Shown: piece after piece, positions 7,447 to 15,276 of the stretch
Layout: each line of letters starts with the position of its first letter
How positions within the stretch are numbered: the first letter of the stretch is position 1
DNA from: Clostridia bacterium
GTDB taxonomy: Bacteria > Bacillota > Clostridia > Oscillospirales > CAG-272
Length of the DNA stretch: 16,130 nucleotides
Assembly (NCBI GenBank): GCA_900769475.1
Contig: CAAGGQ010000126.1
Span: forward strand, 1 to 16,130
Reading direction: 5' to 3'
The notes under the pieces: generated by a model
Seen by the model: the letters and a program-made list of their open reading frames with translations, nothing else
Told to the model about the DNA's origin: nothing
The model's database searches: none
Translations under genes and position numbers: made by a program

Positions 7447-8874
7447 TTAAACAGTAAGATGATTTTTGAACGCCTCAATCACACGCTCGGCGCCCACGGC
7501 ACGGCTGGCCTTGAACAGGATCACGTCCCCTTCCCGCAATTCCCGGAGCAGGGTTTGTACCGTTTCCTGATAGTTTTCAACGCAGGGATTTTGAAAGATT
7601 TGATCCTTGAGCATTCCGCCCTGAAGAGCACCCACGGCGATCTGTGCGCCGCCCTGGCCCAGAGTCAAAAGCAGGTCGATGCCACGGTGTGCCAGATGCT
7701 GTCCCACGCTACGGTGCATGGAGGGACTGTCGGGTCCCAGATCCAGCATGTCGCCCAGCACCGCAATGGCGCGCTTGGAAGTCCCCCGTCTCAGAGCGTC
7801 CAGTACGTCAATGGCAGCGGTAACCGACTCGGGAGAGGCATTGTAGCAATCCTCCACAAGGGTGTAGGAGCCAAGCGTCTGCACGTTTTGACGCATCCCC
7901 CGGGGACGGTAGGACAACAGCCCCTGACGGATCTCCCGCGGGGAAAGTCCGGCCATACATCCTATGGCAAAGGCAAACAGGGCCGCATATACGTTGTGCC
8001 GCCCTACGACGTGAATGAAAAGATCCTTCTCTTCGCCCCCCTTCCAAACCAGGTCGAAGCGGGTGCCGTCGGGCTCAACGCGAATATTCTTTGCATAATA
8101 ATCGGCGGTTCTGCGCTCCAAGGAAACGTAAGCTGTGCGATAACTGCTTCCACGGACACTTGCAAGCAGGGGCTCATCGCCGTTGAGGAGCAGGACGCCA
8201 CCGCTTTTTAATCCGCACAGGATCTCCAGCTTGGCGCGGCAGATGTTCTCCCTCGATCCCAGGGCCTCCATATGAGAGCTGCCGATATTGGTGATCACAG
8301 CGATCTCGGGCTCTACGGCAATGGAAAGGCGTTCTACCTCTCCAAAATTGCTCATGCCCATCTCCATCACCGACCAATCGGTATCCAAGGGGGTTTCCAA
8401 AAGGGACATGGGCATGCCCACCAGGCTATTATGATTGCCGGGGGTACAATAGGTTTTGTGCCGGACCGAAAGCACCGACGCGATCAGATCCTTGGTGGTG
8501 GTCTTTCCAACGCTTCCCGTCACACCCACGTGACAGCAGGAAAGATATTTTCGGTAGGCGCTGGCCAGTTTGGAAAGCGCAAGCTCGGTATCGTTGACCA
8601 CGATAGCCGTAGCCTCCGAGCGCTCCAACTCCTCGGTGCGATGCTCACAGATCACGCATCGACAACCGTTGCGCAGTGCCGCGGGAATGTAATCGTGACC
8701 GTCCACCCGCGAACCGCGCAGGGCCACGAAAGCGGTCTGCCCATCGGCTTCCCGTGAGTCGGTACAGATATATTTGACAGCCACCTCTCCCAGCGCTCCC
8801 TGATACAGCTCACCGCCGCAGAGCCGCGCCAGAGTTCCAAAGCTGATCTGTTGAATACTGAAATTGGTTTTCAT
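7447..8874 (-). CDS. murF: UDP-MurNAc-tripeptide:D-Ala-D-Ala ligase (MurF)
   Basis: MurF is the cytoplasmic ATP-dependent ligase that adds D-Ala-D-Ala to complete the UDP-MurNAc-pentapeptide. It has 475 residues. The N-terminal Mur domain includes ICTDSREADGQTAFVALRG (about 36-54), with the expected D-S-R. The P-loop is GVTGSVGKTTTK (117-128), followed by TPGNHNSLVGMP in the central domain. The C-terminal domain holds VEDCYNASPESV and a late GDVILFKASRAVG. ATG overlaps the murE stop as ATGA (4-nt overlap), so translation is probably coupled. The ribosome binding site lies inside murE (ACGGAG). Confidence 0.97.
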   Translation of the reverse strand: MKTNFSIQQISFGTLARLCGGELYQGALGEVAVKYICTDSREADGQTAFVALRGSRVDGHDYIPAALRNGCRCVICEHRTEELERSEATAIVVNDTELALSKLASAYRKYLSCCHVGVTGSVGKTTTKDLIASVLSVRHKTYCTPGNHNSLVGMPMSLLETPLDTDWSVMEMGMSNFGEVERLSIAVEPEIAVITNIGSSHMEALGSRENICRAKLEILCGLKSGGVLLLNGDEPLLASVRGSSYRTAYVSLERRTADYYAKNIRVEPDGTRFDLVWKGGEEKDLFIHVVGRHNVYAALFAFAIGCMAGLSPREIRQGLLSYRPRGMRQNVQTLGSYTLVEDCYNASPESVTAAIDVLDALRRGTSKRAIAVLGDMLDLGPDSPSMHRSVGQHLAHRGIDLLLTLGQGGAQIAVGALQGGMLKDQIFQNPCVENYQETVQTLLRELREGDVILFKASRAVGAERVIEAFKNHLTV

Positions 8875-10400
8875 GCTTCGGTCTCCGTACTATCGGTCTG
8901 TTTTTTTGCCTGCAGGCGGGCGGCTAGCGCCTCCTGCACAATCTGCTTCTCGGAAAAGGGACGTCGCCCTTCCCGTGTAATTTCATATTCCTCGTGTCCC
9001 TTCCCTGCCAGAAGGATCACATCCCCCGGCCTTGCGTGGAGAATAGCGTGGGTAATGGCCTCCCGTCGGTCGGGAATCACCCGCGGCGTTTTGCCGGGAG
9101 CCATGCCGGACAGGATCTGTTCGATGATTTTGAGGGGATCCTCGCTCCGACTGTTGTCTGAAGTGACGATGACCTCATCGGCCAGAGTGGACGCCAACCG
9201 TCCCATGAGGGGACGCTTGCCCGCGTCTCGGTCACCGCCGCATCCAAACACCAACACCACCCGCTGTTCCTTTTGACGGAAATTGAGTACGGTCTGTAAG
9301 AGATTCTCCAGTGCATCGGGGGTGTGAGCATAATCTACAATCACCGAAAAATCGGCGTGCATGCCCAGCTTTAAGCGTTCCATGCGCCCCTTGACTCCAC
9401 TCATGGTAGCCAGAGCATCCTGCACCTTGGCCGAGCCGATGCCCAGCTCCATGGCGCAGATGGCGGCCTGCATGGAATTGCTGACGGTGAATCGCCCGGG
9501 AACCGGGCACTGCACCCAAAGAGATGCGCGCTTGGAGGTCAAGCGATAGCGAACGCCATGCTCCTGCTGAAAGAGGGGCTCCTCGGCGGAGTAATCAGCA
9601 GATGCCCCACGGCAGGTGCAGGTAATGACCCGCCCCGTGGCCCGGGCTCGCATCACGTTGGCGTATTCGGAATCGGTATGAATGATCGAGATTCGACTTT
9701 GGGCAAACAGCATGGCCTTGGCCTTGGCGTATGCCTCCATGGTTCCGTGAAAATCCAGATGATCGGGGGTCAGATTGGTGAAAATGGCCGCTTCGAAGCA
9801 AATGGGGTGTAGCTTTCCCAGAGCAAGTGCATGGGAGGTGACCTCCATCAACACGTATTCTACGCCATCGTTCACCATTTCGGCCAGCATGCGGTAAAGA
9901 TCCTCGGGATCGGGGGTGGTCATATTGGCCAAAGAGTTGCCGTTTTGCTTTTCCAGGTGTCGCCCTACCGATTCGCATCCCACCGTACCAATCAGCCCGC
10001 AGGGATACAAGGACGCCTCCAGGATCCGACGGAGCATGTGGGTAACGGTGGTCTTTCCATTGGTTCCCGTAACGCCAATGATCTTAAGCTTTTTTGCGGG
10101 AAAGCCCTGCCAGGCATTGCAGAGATCAGCCAGGGTCGATCGCGTATCCTCTGCCTCCAGGTAGAGGACATTGGGAAAGCGCTCAAAATCACTTCCCTTT
10201 TGTACCACCACACAGTTTGTGCCCCGATCCACCGCCTCCCCGATCAGCGCGTGGCTATCGGTTCGAAGACCGCGAATACAAACGAACATGCCGCCCGGGC
10301 AGGCTTGCATGGTATTGGAAATCACCGCCGTGATCTCACGCTCCTCCCACTCCTGTGGACATTCCAGCGCGGCGGCACTGCAAAGTTGCTTTAGCTTCAA
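8871..10400 (-). CDS. murE: UDP-MurNAc-dipeptide ligase (MurE), probably meso-DAP-adding
   Basis: MurE adds the third stem-peptide residue to UDP-MurNAc-L-Ala-D-Glu. It has 509 residues, with P-loop GVTGTNGKTT (109-118), TTPDPEDLY (161-169), VTSHALALGK (187-196), and LTPDHLDFHGTMEAYAKAK (210-228). The third-residue specificity motif reads DNSR (415-418), followed by SEDP, where meso-DAP enzymes usually have DNPR. The Arg suggests meso-DAP rather than Lys, but the substitution leaves some doubt. GCGGDRDAGKRPLM (387-400) and the C-terminal GKGHE (467-471) also fit. The start is TTG at 10400: GGGAGG lies 9 nt upstream, and the next in-frame Met is residue 31, inside the conserved N-terminal domain. 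It overlaps murF by 4 nt. Confidence 0.96.
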   Translation of the reverse strand: MKLKQLCSAAALECPQEWEEREITAVISNTMQACPGGMFVCIRGLRTDSHALIGEAVDRGTNCVVVQKGSDFERFPNVLYLEAEDTRSTLADLCNAWQGFPAKKLKIIGVTGTNGKTTVTHMLRRILEASLYPCGLIGTVGCESVGRHLEKQNGNSLANMTTPDPEDLYRMLAEMVNDGVEYVLMEVTSHALALGKLHPICFEAAIFTNLTPDHLDFHGTMEAYAKAKAMLFAQSRISIIHTDSEYANVMRARATGRVITCTCRGASADYSAEEPLFQQEHGVRYRLTSKRASLWVQCPVPGRFTVSNSMQAAICAMELGIGSAKVQDALATMSGVKGRMERLKLGMHADFSVIVDYAHTPDALENLLQTVLNFRQKEQRVVLVFGCGGDRDAGKRPLMGRLASTLADEVIVTSDNSRSEDPLKIIEQILSGMAPGKTPRVIPDRREAITHAILHARPGDVILLAGKGHEEYEITREGRRPFSEKQIVQEALAARLQAKKQTDSTETEA

Positions 10401-10491
10401 GGCACCCTTCCTCCCGAAATTGAATCTTCCTTCAACCTCCCGGCGGAAAGGCCCGCCTCTTTATTCTTCCATTATTTTTGATATAACATGT

Positions 10492-12789
10492 TTATTCGGC
10501 GCCATCCAAATAGAGGAAAGTGACCTCGAGCACGCTTCCTCGCGGCACCTCAGTGCCGGCAGGAATCGACTGTTGCGTCACCTTTACGCCGCTTCCGGTA
10601 AAGTTTTTGGTTCCGTTGATACGGATGTTCAGCCCCGCATTGATCAGGGTCTGATTGGCCGCCACGGCGCTCATGCCGACCACATCGGGCACGGTCACGA
10701 TCTCGGGCTGGGTTTCGCGCTCGGTATAAATAATGAGCTTTCCGGCGCTCTTTTCGATCACGGTTCCACCCTCAGGATATTGCTTATACACCAGTCCCTC
10801 AGGATCGCCCACGATCTCCACGGTCAAGCCAAAGGAGGAGGATTCGCAGTATTTCTTGGCCGTGCTCCCGTTCCAGTAGCGACAATCGGGCACGGTCACG
10901 GTAGAGTTTTTCAGCTCGGCGTCGGTATACACCGGCTCCACTCCAAGGTAAGGAAGGATCACCTCCATCACATTCCCAACGTAAGGCGCGGCCACGGTGC
11001 TTCCATAAAGGATCCCGCTGGTGGGCTCATCCACCATAATAATCACCGCGTACTTGGGATCGTCAGCCGGAGCAAAGGCAACGGTAGAACAGATGTATCT
11101 TCCAAGGCTTCCCTCGTTCTTTTTCTCCGAGGTACCCGTCTTTGCCGCAATGCGGAATCCCGGGACATAGGCGTTTTTCGCGCCACCCTCTCCAGAAACA
11201 CCCTGCTCCAGAATCTGCGCCACCGTCTTGCAGGTTTGAGCGCTGATGATCTGTCGACGCACGTTGGTGGAAACCGATTGAATGAGATTTCCGTTTTTGT
11301 CACTCACCGAGGACACTAAATGAGGGGTGACCAGATAACCACCGTTGGCCACGGCGGAAATCGCCGTGATCTGCTGAAGCAGAGTGACGTTGAAGTTTTG
11401 TCCAAAGGAATAGATGGCCAGGTCCAGATCGGTGAAAGCATCCGCGGAAGCAAAGAGGCTCTGCCCTTCTCCCGCAAGATCGATCCCCGTTTTTTCAGTA
11501 AAGCCAAAAGCCTTTAAGTAGCTGTAAAAGGTAGACCCGCCGATACGAGCGCCGAGGGTCATGAGCACCGGGTTGCAGGATTGCTGAATGCCTTGCACAA
11601 AGGTTAGGGAGCCATGACCAACGGTCTTATGACAATGGATCTTGTGCCCGCAGACCTCCTTATAGCCAATGCAAGAAAAGACCTCGTTCAGCTCTACTAC
11701 ATCCTCCTCCAATGCCATGGAGGCGGTCACAATCTTAAAGGTAGAACCGGGAATATAGGATTCGGTAATGGCCTTATTCGACCACATGTTCAAAAGAAGC
11801 TGTTGCTTCATGGTAGTATATTCTTCGCTGCCCTCGGCGTGTCCCGAAAGGCCCAGGCGAAGGAGAGATTGGTCATCCAGAGACCAAGGATCGTTCAGAT
11901 CGAAATCCGGATAGACAGCCATACCGAGAATGGCTCCCGTGTTGACGTCCATCACGATACCCGCCGCACGATTTTGTCCGTTGGATTCCAAATACGCCGT
12001 TTTCAACTGCTCCTCCAGGGCCGATTGTACGAAAACATCCAGGGTGGTCTTTACGTTGTAACCATCCTGGGCCTCTACGTATTCCTTATACGCATAGGGC
12101 ATCTCGTTCCCCTGGGCGTCACGTGCTGTAATGTAGCGGCCATTGGTGCCCTTGAGCAGGGTGTTGTAGGAATATTCCAGGCCGTACAGGCCGGTGCCGT
12201 CGCTCCCGGTAAAACCGAGAACGTGAGAAGCAAGATCTGAATAAGGGTAATAGCGAGTGTTGGTGGCCTGCAGATACACCATTTGCTGGAGGCCGTATTC
12301 ATCGATGAAGGATCTTACCCGATCGGCCTGCTCCTCCCCTACCTCGCGCTGTATGGTGCGATCCAGGTAGGAGGTGTAGGTGGTCTGCTTCAGAACAAAA
12401 TCGTAGGAAACATCCAGCTCCTCGGAAAGCCCTTCGGCGATCAAAGTATCCAGTCGGATGCCGTCGTTGTTTTTGTTGTGCTCCACCTGCGCCGAGCGAA
12501 TAGACGATGGCGAGATGAACACCCGGTATGTGGTTACGTTGGTGGCCAGGAGTACACCGTTACAATCGTAAATATTGCCACGGGCGGCAGTCACCTTGGC
12601 CTCGGTGGTCATTTGCTCCAGCACTTTTTTTTGGTAGAAATTGTAATCTACCGTTTGATACAAAAGAATGCGCAGGAGCAACAAAGAAAAGAGCAATCCG
12701 GCCATCAGCAGCAGCACGCCGGCACGCTTGATCACCCGAGGATGAACCACGCCGGAGCCAACCTGCTCCTCATAGGGTGTATGCTTCAT
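10492..12789 (-). CDS. ftsI: Class B penicillin-binding protein with two PASTA domains (FtsI/SpoVD/PBP2x type)
   Basis: This is a septal D,D-transpeptidase and beta-lactam target, expected to pair with FtsW. The 765-residue protein has one membrane helix (about 24-46), a dimerisation/pedestal region (about 65-250, with ARGNIYDCNGVLLATN), and the transpeptidase domain. Active-site motifs are STFK (349-352, catalytic Ser349), SCN (404-406) and KTG (550-552). Two PASTA repeats follow (about 630-690 and 696-762). The insert at 373-391 carries three Cys and several His. AAAGGAG lies 11 nt from the ATG, and a second GGAGG abuts the start codon. A stop codon upstream in frame limits the start. Whether it serves vegetative division or sporulation cannot be told from sequence. 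Confidence 0.94.
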   Translation of the reverse strand: MKHTPYEEQVGSGVVHPRVIKRAGVLLLMAGLLFSLLLLRILLYQTVDYNFYQKKVLEQMTTEAKVTAARGNIYDCNGVLLATNVTTYRVFISPSSIRSAQVEHNKNNDGIRLDTLIAEGLSEELDVSYDFVLKQTTYTSYLDRTIQREVGEEQADRVRSFIDEYGLQQMVYLQATNTRYYPYSDLASHVLGFTGSDGTGLYGLEYSYNTLLKGTNGRYITARDAQGNEMPYAYKEYVEAQDGYNVKTTLDVFVQSALEEQLKTAYLESNGQNRAAGIVMDVNTGAILGMAVYPDFDLNDPWSLDDQSLLRLGLSGHAEGSEEYTTMKQQLLLNMWSNKAITESYIPGSTFKIVTASMALEEDVVELNEVFSCIGYKEVCGHKIHCHKTVGHGSLTFVQGIQQSCNPVLMTLGARIGGSTFYSYLKAFGFTEKTGIDLAGEGQSLFASADAFTDLDLAIYSFGQNFNVTLLQQITAISAVANGGYLVTPHLVSSVSDKNGNLIQSVSTNVRRQIISAQTCKTVAQILEQGVSGEGGAKNAYVPGFRIAAKTGTSEKKNEGSLGRYICSTVAFAPADDPKYAVIIMVDEPTSGILYGSTVAAPYVGNVMEVILPYLGVEPVYTDAELKNSTVTVPDCRYWNGSTAKKYCESSSFGLTVEIVGDPEGLVYKQYPEGGTVIEKSAGKLIIYTERETQPEIVTVPDVVGMSAVAANQTLINAGLNIRINGTKNFTGSGVKVTQQSIPAGTEVPRGSVLEVTFLYLDGAE

Positions 12790-12857
12790 CCTCCATCACG
12801 CTCCTTTCCGCTATCTCTATTATTTTATGAGGAGGACTCCCGGATTATACCTCCCCC

Positions 12858-13724
12858 TTATTTTTTGATTCCCATGGCGCTCAACAGCGCGGAAAGTTCC
12901 ACCGTTGTCGCCCATTCCTCCTCGTACGCCTCGATCCGATCCTCGTCCCGAAGGGTGATGTATTGCATGCGAACGTATTCTTCGCCAACCATGCCATATT
13001 CCTCTACGGCGATCTGTCGAATGACCAGAAGATCATCCCGCACATCCAGATCCGATTGCAGCTCGTTCATTTCATCGTATGCGGTGAGCAGCTGTGAATT
13101 CAGCTGGCTGACCCGATTCTCGGCACGGGTCAGAAGCACCGAGCTGGCAACAATCAGCATCAAGGATACTGCCACTGCCAGGATAGCGGCGAATGCCGAA
13201 AACGGGAAGGTTTTTTTGGTGTCACCCGCAGAGGGTGACGCGGCATCAAACCACATGGGCAATGCCTGCTTGAGCCCCCGACCGCCGGCCTGCAGAGCCT
13301 GCAGAGCCTTTTCCTTGTGGGAAAGTGCTTTTTCGCCGGGGAGAAGTCGATTCTCTTTCCCTTCGGTGCAGATCAACTCCCGCCCCAGCTCCTCGGCTTG
13401 GGAGAAATCGACCCGGGAGATCCGCTTTTGGCGGGTCTCGGAAAAATAAAGGAGCAAATCCGACGCCACCATATAATGCTTTCCCTTGCGGTAGATCCCG
13501 CAGATCGCGGCATCCGAAAGAGAGGACATGCGGTAGGCCTGAGGGGCCAACGCACGGGTGGCCTCCTCCCGCTTGATCTGCTCCCGCGCGGCCAAACGAA
13601 CCGTTCCCACGGCATCCGTCTCACGCGTAACATCAGAAAGGGCGCAATCCTGTGATTCTGCCGAAATCCCATGCAACCCCATCGAGCTATCGAGGTCTTC
13701 GTTTCTGATTTCCACAAAATCCAT
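12858..13724 (-). CDS. FtsL/DivIC-like septum formation protein with a long cytoplasmic N-terminal region
   Basis: Position between rsmH and the division PBP is the ftsL position. The 288-residue protein has a hydrophilic region (1-172), one membrane helix (about 175-198, FSAFAAILAVAVSLMLIVAS), then a heptad-like coiled coil (about 199-240) and the segment AVEEYGMVGEEYVRMQYITL (239-258). That segment fits the A-x-x-x-G-M pattern of FtsL/DivIC proteins. FtsL usually has only about 90-130 residues, so the N-terminal part is unusual. I chose ATG 13724 because AAGGAAGG lies about 10 nt upstream. The frame stays open further back, but that stretch overlaps the 3' end of rsmH. It begins 23 nt after the rsmH stop. 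FtsL and DivIC cannot be told apart here. Confidence 0.78.
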   Translation of the reverse strand: MDFVEIRNEDLDSSMGLHGISAESQDCALSDVTRETDAVGTVRLAAREQIKREEATRALAPQAYRMSSLSDAAICGIYRKGKHYMVASDLLLYFSETRQKRISRVDFSQAEELGRELICTEGKENRLLPGEKALSHKEKALQALQAGGRGLKQALPMWFDAASPSAGDTKKTFPFSAFAAILAVAVSLMLIVASSVLLTRAENRVSQLNSQLLTAYDEMNELQSDLDVRDDLLVIRQIAVEEYGMVGEEYVRMQYITLRDEDRIEAYEEEWATTVELSALLSAMGIKK

Positions 13725-13747
13725 GTTTGCGCCGCCTTCCTTATGTA

Positions 13748-14695
13748 TTATAGCTTTTCCGCGACACGGAGCTTTGCGCTTCGTGACCGAGGATTTTCCT
13801 CCAATTCTAACCTTGACGGCAAGATTGGCTTTTTGGAGATCACCTTGACCTTGGGCTTGTTCCCACATACGCACACGGGAAAACTCTTGGGACAGGTGCA
13901 TCCGCTTGCCAGCTCCGCAAAGGTTTGTTTTACAATACGATCCTCCAGGGAGTGGAAGGTGATGATTGCAATCCTTCCTCCCGGGTTTAAAAGCCGGACG
14001 GCGGACTTGATTGCCGGAGCAATCACATCCAATTCCGCGTTCACCTCAATGCGCAATGCCTGAAACGAACGCTTTGCCGGATGGTGTCCGCCCTCTCTGG
14101 CGTGTGCCGGAATCGAATGTTTGACGATCTCTACCAGTTCCCCTGTGGTTTCGATCGGCGCCGATTCTCTGGCACGGACAATATTTGATGCAATGCGGGA
14201 GGAAAAACGCTCCTCCCCGTATTCAAAGAGAATTTTTCTCAATTTTTCTTCGGAATATTCATTGACCACGGTGCGTGCGGTCAGAGGATTGCGAACATCC
14301 ATTCGCATATCCAAGGGGGCGTCGGCCTGATAGGAGAAGCCTCGCTCGGGAGTATCCAGCTGATACGAGGAAACACCCAGGTCCAACAGCAAGCCGTCGA
14401 TCTGCTCGATCTCCAGCTTCCGGCAAACCTTATCCAGATCACAGAAGTTGCTGCGAACCACCCGTGCCCGCGGGCCAAACACCGAAAGGCGCTCCGTGGC
14501 AACCTGCACGGCGGTGGCATCCTGGTCCAGACCAATGAGCTGCCCGCACTCTCCCAGATGGGAGGCGATGACCGAGCTGTGCCCTGCTCCTCCGCAGGTA
14601 CCGTCGATATAGATCCCATCGGGTTTGATTGCAAGAGCCTCGATGCACTCGTCCAGAAGCACCGAGCGATGGGAAAAGGAAACGCTCTCACTCAT
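13748..14695 (-). CDS. rsmH: 16S rRNA (cytosine-1402-N4)-methyltransferase RsmH (MraW)
   Basis: RsmH uses S-adenosylmethionine to methylate N4 of C1402 in the 16S rRNA decoding centre. The 315-residue protein starts with the typical FSHRSVLLDE (7-16). The SAM-binding motif is DGTCGGAGHS (31-40), DQDATA is at 57-62, and DLGVSSYQLD (105-114) is followed by ERGFSYQADAPLDMRMD. RSFQALRIEVNAEL (209-222) and FHSLEDR (247-253) are present. The C-terminus has the common C-T-C-P...C-V-C-G cysteine pairs. ATG has AAGGAG 8 nt upstream. It sits 24 nt after mraZ, the standard dcw order. Confidence 0.98.
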   Translation of the reverse strand: MSESVSFSHRSVLLDECIEALAIKPDGIYIDGTCGGAGHSSVIASHLGECGQLIGLDQDATAVQVATERLSVFGPRARVVRSNFCDLDKVCRKLEIEQIDGLLLDLGVSSYQLDTPERGFSYQADAPLDMRMDVRNPLTARTVVNEYSEEKLRKILFEYGEERFSSRIASNIVRARESAPIETTGELVEIVKHSIPAHAREGGHHPAKRSFQALRIEVNAELDVIAPAIKSAVRLLNPGGRIAIITFHSLEDRIVKQTFAELASGCTCPKSFPVCVCGNKPKVKVISKKPILPSRLELEENPRSRSAKLRVAEKL

Positions 14696-14719
14696 ATTGT
14701 TTTCTCCTTATGTCCGGGA

Positions 14720-15142
14720 TCAGAGCCCCAGAGCCTCCAGCTCTGCAAGCATTTCATCCAGGTTCTCTTCTTCCTTGAGCTGATCGTAAAGATCCTCCGC
14801 CCAGATCTCGGCGTAATTGTAGCAGCCAACCACCACAACGTTCTTTTCGATGGCAGCGTAATTAGAAAGCTCCTTGGGGAGCACCACCCGTCCGTGAGAA
14901 TCGGGGGTGACCTCGGTCATGGAAGAGTTCAAAACGCGAAGCACCTTGGATTGCAGGCGACGGTTTTGCTCGAGAATGGGATCCATGTAGTTCTTCCACT
15001 CGGCCAAGGAATACATCTTTAAGCATTTATCGCGAATATCTCGCGCAATTACGAAGGTGGCGCCCAGCTCATCGCGCAGCTTTGCAGGGATGAAAATGCG
15101 GTTCTTGGGATCAATACTGTGTCGGTATTCTCCACCCAGCAT
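14720..15142 (-). CDS. mraZ: Transcriptional regulator MraZ
   Basis: MraZ is an AbrB-like DNA-binding protein that acts on its own dcw promoter. It has 140 residues with two tandem MraZ half-domains. The first includes GEYRHSIDPKNRIFIPAKLR (4-23) and the second DSHGRVVLPKELSNYA (82-97). An acidic C-terminal tail follows. ATG has AAAGGAGG 8 nt upstream, a very strong ribosome binding site. It is the first gene of the operon, and the leader before it carries a TGG array with the spacing expected of MraZ operators. Confidence 0.97.
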   Translation of the reverse strand: MLGGEYRHSIDPKNRIFIPAKLRDELGATFVIARDIRDKCLKMYSLAEWKNYMDPILEQNRRLQSKVLRVLNSSMTEVTPDSHGRVVLPKELSNYAAIEKNVVVVGCYNYAEIWAEDLYDQLKEEENLDEMLAELEALGL

Positions 15143-15177
15143 ACGGGTCGCCTCCTTTCGGTTGTTTTTTGATTATT

Positions 15178-15240
15178 TCGGTGGTGCCCGGTCCGCTTTC
15201 TATCCACTTCGAAACATTTTAAACCATTTTGCACCACCGA
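15178..15240 (-). repeat. 10-bp inverted repeat enclosing the mraZ leader
   Basis: TCGGTGGTGC (15178-15187 on the plus strand) and GCACCACCGA (15231-15240) are perfect inverse complements, 43 nt apart. One arm falls at the predicted 5' end of the mraZ mRNA and the other about 36 nt before the ATG. The transcript could form a long-range stem at its 5' end that leaves the ribosome binding site free. Confidence 0.7.
15202..15236 (-). promoter_or_regulatory. Probable MraZ operator: 10-bp-periodic TGG boxes
   Basis: Reading the minus strand, TGGTG (15236-15232), TGGTT (15226-15222), TGTTT (15216-15212) and TGGAT (15206-15202) recur with exactly 5-nt spacers, CAAAA, TAAAA and CGAAG. MraZ of E. coli is known to bind TGGGN direct repeats separated by 5 nt upstream of mraZ. 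The spacing matches exactly while the boxes are relaxed (TGGNN, one TGTTT). The array lies just downstream of the predicted start site. Confidence 0.65.
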
Positions 15241-15247
15241 TGACTAT

Positions 15248-15276
15248 ATTATAGACTATTTTTTTTCGTTTTACAA
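15248..15276 (-). promoter_or_regulatory. Predicted sigma-A promoter of the dcw operon (PmraZ)
   Basis: On the minus strand, -35 TTGTAA (15276-15271), exactly 17 nt, then a perfect -10 TATAAT (15253-15248). The predicted start is near 15241, giving a leader of about 98 nt. The spacer has an A8 run, and T/A tracts lie upstream of the -35. Confidence 0.75.

Noticed and set aside
10410..10457. Leader peptide or attenuator before murE (GGCGG/CCGCC hairpin at 10442-10457 and a second GGGAGG with a nearby TTG)
   Set aside because: The hairpin stem is only 5 bp with no U run, and the upstream GGGAGG has no start codon at a workable distance.
12844..12849. Minus-strand TATAAT between the FtsL-like gene and the PBP gene as an internal promoter
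   Set aside because: The hexamer is perfect, but at 17 nt the -35 position reads GGAATC, with no TTGACA-like sequence. It could be weak, but evidence is insufficient.
13290..13307. Tandem 9-bp duplication CTGCAGAGC inside the FtsL-like gene
   Set aside because: It is in frame and encodes part of a short ALQALQA repeat in the linker. This looks like ordinary slippage, not a functional repeat.
13725..13901. Upstream extension of the FtsL-like frame into rsmH
   Set aside because: It overlaps the conserved 3' end of rsmH, and the ATG at 13724 has its own ribosome binding site.
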